Shown here in pieces: positions 59,001 through 64,000 of a DNA stretch of 64,000 bases. The first letter of the stretch is position 1, and each line of letters starts with the position of its first letter. The DNA comes from Cylicocyclus nassatus (Eukaryota; Nematoda; Chromadorea; Rhabditida; Strongylidae): the NCBI GenBank assembly GCA_958299035.1, contig CATQJL010000305.1:62902127-62966126 (forward strand). The letters run 5' to 3'. The notes beneath the pieces were generated by a model, which saw only the letters and a list, made by a program, of their open reading frames with translations, made no database searches and had not been told where the DNA came from. A program made the translations under genes and the position numbers.

Positions 59001-60792
59001 AAACCAATATTGTATTCGGAATCCCCATGCTCGATTACCCCCCTGTGCCAACTCCCAGCCCCGTAGGTGAACTCAGCAAAAAAATCGATAAAAATCGATA
59101 AAATCGATATCGATCGATGACGAAAAGTAGCCTATGACACCCGCCGGGGCCCGTAGCGTATGTGTGCCAAGTTTGGTCCGAATCGGTTCAGAAATGGAAT
59201 TTTCTATTCGGAACATACGTACATACATACATACAGACAGACATACAAACAGACATTCAGCTTTATATATAAGATTATTTTTCTTGGCCCACACTCTAAA
59301 AAGTGTAATCGAGACCTACAATTAGTCTCGTATGCATTAACAGCCCGCGATATGGGAGGGAGCTCCTACCTCAGGCCAGCAGCGTAAACCAGCAGAGAGC
59401 GTATTGCTTGCTAAAGCCCCTTACAAAAATACTCAAAATAATAATCATATTTGAATTCAGTAAACTTGTGCAACTTCTCAATTTCAGTCTCGTCAAATCG
59501 TTTTCGTGTCGCTATGCATTTTATGCGCTACATTTGTATTGACAAGGTAAGCGGAGCTTTCGATTAGTCTACTCTTTCTATTTCCGTTTTCACATCTCCG
59601 AGATAATTCTTGATATTGTTCTGAGGCGTTATGCTCAATTCTGTTCCTGTTCCCAGCCATTTACGCAAAATCAGTAACAATTGTAGTCCTTCTTCGTTGT
59701 GGGTCAAAAAAAAAAACGCCAGCGAATTACTAGCGTGCAAGCTGACTAAGTCGTGAATAAATATGACTGAGAATTACGAGAGCTATGCTACACAGAAGGC
59801 AACAGAAAGGTTTGTGAGAAAGAGGCGAGAAATGCATGAGAATAGAGTTCGAATGTAATAGCTGAGACTAGAGATTAATTCGCAACGAAGACCAAACGAT
59901 GCAAATCATTCCCTGATTATAAATCACTATCCAACCGTAACCTTTCCATAATCTAGCTATCATCACGTCTCGCATACCTGCAAGACATGGTCTGTCTGCT
60001 CCGGAACTCAGCTAATAGGCCTGTGTTTCTCAAATGTGCTTCAATACTGGGGGAAACAGAAGAATCCGACGTCGGAGTTTGTTCGAGAGTGGATCGAGTT
60101 GTCCGTTTTTTTAAACGCAGCCTTTGCTGTATTATTACCTGTGTTTGCCGTGGGTGCGATAAATATTTCACTCATCAAATTGATGAAGAAGAGGAACTGT
60201 GAGGTGGGTAGAAAATAAGATTTTTGGGAACAGTGACCAAAATATAGTTCAGGAGTTGCTCGTCAATTCGGTAAATGTTAATCCGGAAGCAATCCATGAG
60301 CAAGAGCGAAAGATGACAACAACAGTGTTGGCCATTGTTACTTGCTTCACGCTCACACAGGGTCCATCTGCCATAGTGTTCGTCTATCAAATACTCTACG
60401 GATCCACTAGGTACACTTCAATCTTGCTAGCTTCAATTTGTTAGTATCTTATTTTCCTGCTTCAGCAATCTGCAAATTGCATCTGTAGTCGCCAATCAGT
60501 TGGTCCTTACTGGAAAAATGCTCAATGTTGTACTATTCTGCATGACTTCTTCAACGTTCAGAAGGAAGTTAGTACAAACGTGCAAAAGATGGCTCTTCCT
60601 AATCTGCTATTGTGAGCAACAAAGGTAGAAATGTGCAAATTTCGCAAATTGGGTTGAAACTATCAGCGTTTCAGCTCACGCTTATCACATGCAAACTCGA
60701 AATCCGGCATGACACAACGTACATCGGTGATGTCTTCATGGAGCTTTCGCACTATGCGATCGTCGTTCATGTCTCATGTATCGCAGAGATGA
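53035..60792 (+). CDS. Rhodopsin-like GPCR, probable neuropeptide receptor
   Basis: Nine exons (53035-53118, 54072-54157, 55014-55193, 55243-55315, 59488-59546, 59957-60203, 60253-60410, 60466-60624, 60675-60792) join in frame into 387 residues. TM1 carries N42 (VGGNSL), TM2 D69 (AFCDILVF). TM3 ends in ERL (E125-R126) in place of DRY. TM5 has P222 (LLPVFAVG), TM6 P281 (CFTLTQGPSA), TM7 a NVVLFC motif where NPxxY usually sits, followed by SSTFRRKL. The last exon is a Ser/Thr/Arg-rich tail (16 of 39 residues Ser or Thr). No Cys lies at the usual TM3 disulphide position, although the second outer loop has three (169, 175, 184). Layout and motifs fit nematode-expanded peptide (FMRFamide-receptor-like) receptors at the plasma membrane; ligand unknown. 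The short 49-56 nt introns contrast with a 4.2-kb intron 4 full of mobile elements. A possible poly(A) signal AATAAA is at 61103. If the last splice is not used, the protein ends at 60628. Confidence 0.85.
53648..53972. mobile_element. GAAGGCA-type element in GPCR intron 1
   Basis: The left CTGAAGGCACCCTC and right GAGACACTGCCTTCAAG are diverged inverted ends of the TTAA-type family. Internal arms pair (TTTTCAGCGCATGA and TCATGCGCTGAAAA). Entirely intronic; open frames here are by-products. Confidence 0.55.
54158..55013 (+). other. GPCR intron 2
   Basis: 856 nt intron with two GC-rich patches (54300-54380 and 54760-54880, with CGTCGCGGCGG and ACAAACGCGGCGCG) of unknown origin. No inverted ends were found. 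Confidence 0.5.
55557..55725. mobile_element. CGGGAAGGC-type MITE, copy 3, in GPCR intron 4
   Basis: 44-bp terminal inverted repeats (55557-55600 and 55682-55725), starting TTTGATTCAACTGGCTTGGC, differ at one position. The core (GCGCGAGAGAGAGC) is short and CpG-rich. The best preserved member of the family at 21.8 and 42.5 kb. No target duplication was evident. Confidence 0.82.
56104..56574. mobile_element. Foldback element in GPCR intron 4
   Basis: Arms of about 165 bp are inverted: left AACCCGGATGA(T)TCACATATCACCG with ACGGACTTGAAACGCTGATT, right the complement with few changes, meeting around 56340. No target duplication noted. Related single-arm relic at 25.9 kb. Confidence 0.75.
56814..56840 (+). 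repeat. G-rich tract
   Basis: AGGGGGAGGGGGAGG followed by a run of about 10 G, in intron 4 of the GPCR gene. Able in principle to form a quadruplex. Confidence 0.7.
57536..57833. mobile_element. Inverted-repeat element in GPCR intron 4
   Basis: Ends GGGACGTTGTCAGC and GCTGACAACGTCCC, with an inner GC-rich palindrome ACCAGAGCCAAATGCCCC (about 57630) and its inverse ending at about 57741. ATGATATATA blocks sit inside each end. No coding content. Confidence 0.65.
58462..59274 (-). mobile_element. Helitron-like element with inverted internal duplication, in GPCR intron 4
   Basis: On the minus strand it starts TCTTATATATAAAGC after A (59274), passes the GTCTGTCTG tract and internal units, folds back around 58879-58916 (GCATGCTGATCA inverted), then ends GGCGGAGCCGGGCAAGCC and CTAG before T (58462). 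The palindromic middle resembles that of 31576-32511, but here the usual 3' hairpin is retained. The inverted copy stops inside the GGACCAAACTTGGCACA block. No protein encoded. Confidence 0.78.
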
Positions 60793-62007
60793 TCGTCTGG
60801 ATATTGGCGAAGCACACAAAAAGGCCATTCATCGCGCGCAGAGACTGGACGGTTTTGCATTCGCCTGAGATAGCATATATATCTTATCCTCCTCTACGGG
60901 TAACTGTGATCTCCTCGTGCTCATAGATTGTGTACATATCCTTCAGGTAAACTGAGAACCTTTGTAATCTCAAACTTGATATTTTTGCATATATAGTGGA
61001 CATTACAAGTTTTTGTATGATGAAGATTTGGCAGCAATACATACTACTTTACATCTCGTTGTGCTGAATGAATAGAACCCGTAATTTTTAGATTTTTGTG
61101 AAAATAAAAATACAAGCACTGATCAACTATTGATTCTAAAAGCTGGGAACTTTAGAAATGATTTTCAAAATGCAGTGACATCTTTGTGACTTCTGTTTTA
61201 CATATGGACATTATAGAAGACATACGGTAAAAAAAATCAATTTCTGCTTTTCTAGGCAGAATTGGTGACGCATTTCAAAAGCTTTCATTTCCAATGGAAA
61301 TGATGCGGTATTTCTAGTTTCTTTACAAGCTCAAGGGACGAGTAGAAGTTTTGCCAGATGGAGATGCAAAGTCGCGGAAAGATTATAATTAGGATCAATC
61401 GTGGGGTGTGGCATGCCACACCTGGGGGTCGTTTTGAGGGGTCGGGAAGGGGGAGGGGATCGTTATCGAGGGATTTTTCTTTGGATATGGTTTAATTGTA
61501 CCTTTTATTTTTTAGGTTGTTTACAGTTCTATTATTTAATGATGTTAATGATAACATGATATTCGTCAACAATGAGATAGATAGGCATCAGAGCAACGTT
61601 TCGAACGCAATCATAGTGACCTTACATGCAGATCCCTGCGTACTGTGCTTGAGCCTCAGTGAATTCAATTAACGCAATAGCATCAGAAATACCCAGAGCT
61701 GGACTTAGAACAAATCGATCAAAGTTTAAAGTGACTCTTTATTATACTCCAACAGTATTCGTACGATGTGCCATCAGTAGCAAATCAATGGCGATGATCA
61801 GCACACTAGCTAATTTAACCGAACAAAAATCTGTAAAACTGGTCGAAAACTTACTGCCTACCGTATACTCGCAATACATCGACAGGCTGTTGCACCTCTG
61901 CATAATGTATGATGCGCCTAGCCGCGCTGAATCGAGCGGTATACTCGGGTTTAGATTTCGTCCATTCTGAGGCGAGATATGGCGATACGACGCGGATTTC
62001 GGACTCT
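60793..62007. other. Region downstream of the GPCR gene
   Basis: Contains the possible poly(A) signal at 61103 and a G-rich patch at 61425-61460. No further gene was recognised. Confidence 0.5.
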
Positions 62008-62103
62008 AGGATGTGCGGCGCACTCCGCTACACTCTAGTGGGCTGCGTCGCACTCCGGCGCACTGCAGCGCACTCCGGCGGAGTGCGCCGCAGTCCGGCG
62101 ACT
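62008..62103. repeat. GC-rich short-unit repeat
   Basis: Repeats of GCGCACTCCG and its inverse CGGAGTGCGC in a stretch far richer in G+C than its surroundings. Several self-complementary pieces. Function unknown. Confidence 0.7.
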
Positions 62104-62639
62104 TTTTTGACGAATTATGAGCGGTGTTTTATATCAAATCTAACATTAAAAACAAAAAATATTGAACTTTTGTCTTATTTTTATTCTTCACTTTCCAGTC
62201 ACAAAAAACGCGGCTTACGTACACTTGAGTACCTTATGTGTATAGTAGATGCTTGTCCAAGTTTGGTCTTCGCACTTAGACAGAAATCTGATGGTTGTTC
62301 AAAAACTTGTAAAGTTTTCTCCGCAAACTTCACATGGATCGAACCTTCTGCTATTTCAAGTAATATCTTGTAGAGCTTGCTTTGCTTAAACGAATGATAT
62401 AATCAAAACGTTTTCATATTTCCTCTACCGCCTCAGGATAAGGAACATGCATTAAACCTAATACTTACCAGAGATTTTGAATCTCAACGAAACCCAAAAT
62501 GGCACACTCAATTCTTTTCTTTGGCATTCATTAGTTATAGCCTATGAAAATATCTTGCATATCGTCCCTTACAGGTATATGAGCACGTGTCTGATAACCA
62601 CTGCATAAAGTTCCACGCTATAAGCTATCATATAAAGTG
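62104..62639. other. Short intergenic stretch
   Basis: Nothing recognised; the open frame here extends from the GC-rich repeat and is not supported. Confidence 0.45.
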
Positions 62640-64000
62640 CGGTTCATAATTATACGAACACCCAAAATTTCGTAAGTTTTTGGACTTTTTGGGAGAAACT
62701 CAAAAAGCCGTTGGTACCACGCGAAAGAGCACAGCCGAAAACGGTATATGATTCATAAGAATGGAAATTGATGTAAATGTTAGAAGTGTTTTTGCGCCTA
62801 ACGCAAATTTCTAGCGGTTCATAATTATACGAACACCTCAAACAAAGGTCCATTTTTCATTCAAGTTTGCAGTCATTTGAGTCCAATTTTTTTTGTAGAG
62901 TTACAGTAACAAAGTCTGACATATCTGCTACACACTGAACCCAGTGCAGTTCAAAAAGAAGACCGTTACTTTTTTCAGAGGGCTCCAAATGCTTTTGGAG
63001 TGATTGCGCCTCAAAAACATCCGTTCTTCTGTGGTTTACGCACTCTAATTAGCTTGTATCAAGGCTATGAGATAAAATAAGCTCTTTCGATACATATTTT
63101 GTTTGACGCTTGAAAAATCTTTGCGTTTTCGTGTCGTTTTTCAACCAAGTTCCAACCTTACCACAGAGTTAGCACGATTTTGAGCCTCAAAACTCAGCTT
63201 CTCTCTTGCGCAAACATTTGATATGAAGCCGCTGCATTATTCGCGTGATGATGTTTCTGTGCCAAAGTTTTTGGGTTTTTTGTAGAACTGATCTTGAGGC
63301 TATGGAGCTAAAAACCAAATAAAGGTATGATTGCAATAGTAAAAACAGTGTTTTTGGTGAAATGACGTCTGCGTGGCCAAAACAAACGCTCAGCGCTGCT
63401 GATTTTTTCTAACCAAATATGCAGTCTTGTGAACTTACGCATACTATGTGCTTACTTCATAGTACGGCTTCAGAAGCTGAGTTTTGAGGCTCAAAATCGT
63501 GCTAACTTTGTGGTAAGGTTGGAACTTGGTTGAAAAACGACACGAAAACGCAAAGATTTTTCAAGCGTCAAACAGAATATGTATCGAAAGAGCTTATTTT
63601 ATCGCATAGTCTTGATACAAGCTAATTAGAGTGCGTAAACCACAGAAGAACGGATGTTTTTGAAGCGCAATCACTCCAAAAGCATTTGGAGCCTTCTGAA
63701 AAAAGTAACGGTCCTCTTTTTGAACTGCACTGGGTTCAGTGTGTAGCAGATATGTCAGACTTTGTTACTGTAGCTCTACAAAAAATTTGGACTTAAATAA
63801 TTGCAATCTTGAATGAAAAATGGACCTCTGTTTGAGGTGTTCGTATAATTATGAACCGCTAAAAATTTGCATTAAGCGCAAAAACACCTTTGAGATTGAC
63901 ATCCATTTCCATTCTTATGGATCATATACCGTTTTCGGCTGTGCTCTTTCGCGTGGTGCCAACGGCTTTTTGAGTTTCTGTCAAAAAGCCCAAGAACTTC
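62640..64000. mobile_element. Large foldback element running off the window end
   Basis: The left arm (62640-63205) is inverted at about 63470-64000, with conserved blocks such as CAGTGCAGTTCAAAAAGA, GAGCCTCAAAACTCAGC and GAAAACGCAAAGATTTTTC. The end motif GGTTCATAATTATACGAACACC occurs at 62641 and again at 62817 in the left arm and once, inverted, at about 63838. The outermost right end must lie about 20-40 bp past 64000. The loop is about 260 bp without a transposase. Superfamily not assigned. Confidence 0.8.

Noticed and set aside
1..64000. tRNA, rRNA, spliced-leader RNA and snRNA genes
   Set aside because: A visual search for B-box-like GGTTCGAATCC, the SL1 core and U6 starts found only isolated partial matches (for example near 15674 and 51171) without supporting structure. 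A covariance-model scan would be decisive.

Overview
The window looks like a gene-poor, transposon-rich stretch of a nematode nuclear genome, probably a clade V (rhabditid/strongylid) species. The reasons are short 49-55 nt introns with TTTCAG or TTTTAG acceptors, an A+T-rich background with poly-G/poly-C tracts, an RTE-type LINE relic, many TA-flanked palindromic mini-elements, and a peptide-receptor-like GPCR. No bacterial or organellar features were seen. The species call is inference.

Convincing genes are few. (1) A 76-aa secreted Gly/Met-rich peptide gene lies on the minus strand (15766-16051, two exons) with a TATA box about 95 nt upstream. (2) A five-exon minus-strand gene (45648-46333) encodes a 156-aa adaptor-like protein with exon-encoded PSAPPE repeats, an overlapping PSAP/PPEY motif and a Cys-rich hydrophobic tail. 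It resembles LITAF-type membrane adaptors. Its paralogue (40543-41318) looks dead: a 1-nt deletion, a 29-nt intron remnant and a 130-bp insertion flanked by a 10-bp direct repeat. (3) A nine-exon plus-strand rhodopsin-like GPCR (53035-60792, 387 aa) has a 4.2-kb intron full of mobile elements. Weaker coding relics are a degenerate minus-strand region at 16760-17286 and immunoglobulin-domain-like exon fragments at 24.2-24.9 kb, repeated in decayed form at 47.9-48.7 kb.

Most of the rest is repeats. There are palindromic TA-flanked mini-elements (93-775, 5143-5853, 19591-20092, 35102-36121, 37757-38467, 38470-39487, and 62640 to beyond the end), hAT-like elements (11924-12626, 36843-37081), TTAA-type elements, a three-copy MITE family with a CGGCTGGAAG core, and a Harbinger-like insertion with TAA target duplications (27192-27364). 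Four Helitron-like elements end in CTAG (8321-8618, 31576-32511, 48234-48516, 58462-59274). The unit inside them has expanded into a 119-bp satellite at 27.1-28.8 kb, which abuts an unrelated tandem array at 28.8-31.2 kb. An RTE LINE relic (43310-45114) is split by a nested 5'-truncated LINE of another family.

The single-copy background is itself duplicated within the window: a three-copy segment (11.0-13.5, 19.3-21.6, 34.6-37.3 kb) and pairs at 8.6/25.5, 9.9/32.8, 23.1/47.2 and 40.4/45.5 kb. Because copies carry different insertions, they act as empty-site controls for several elements. Boundaries were found by eye and those of diverged repeats are approximate.
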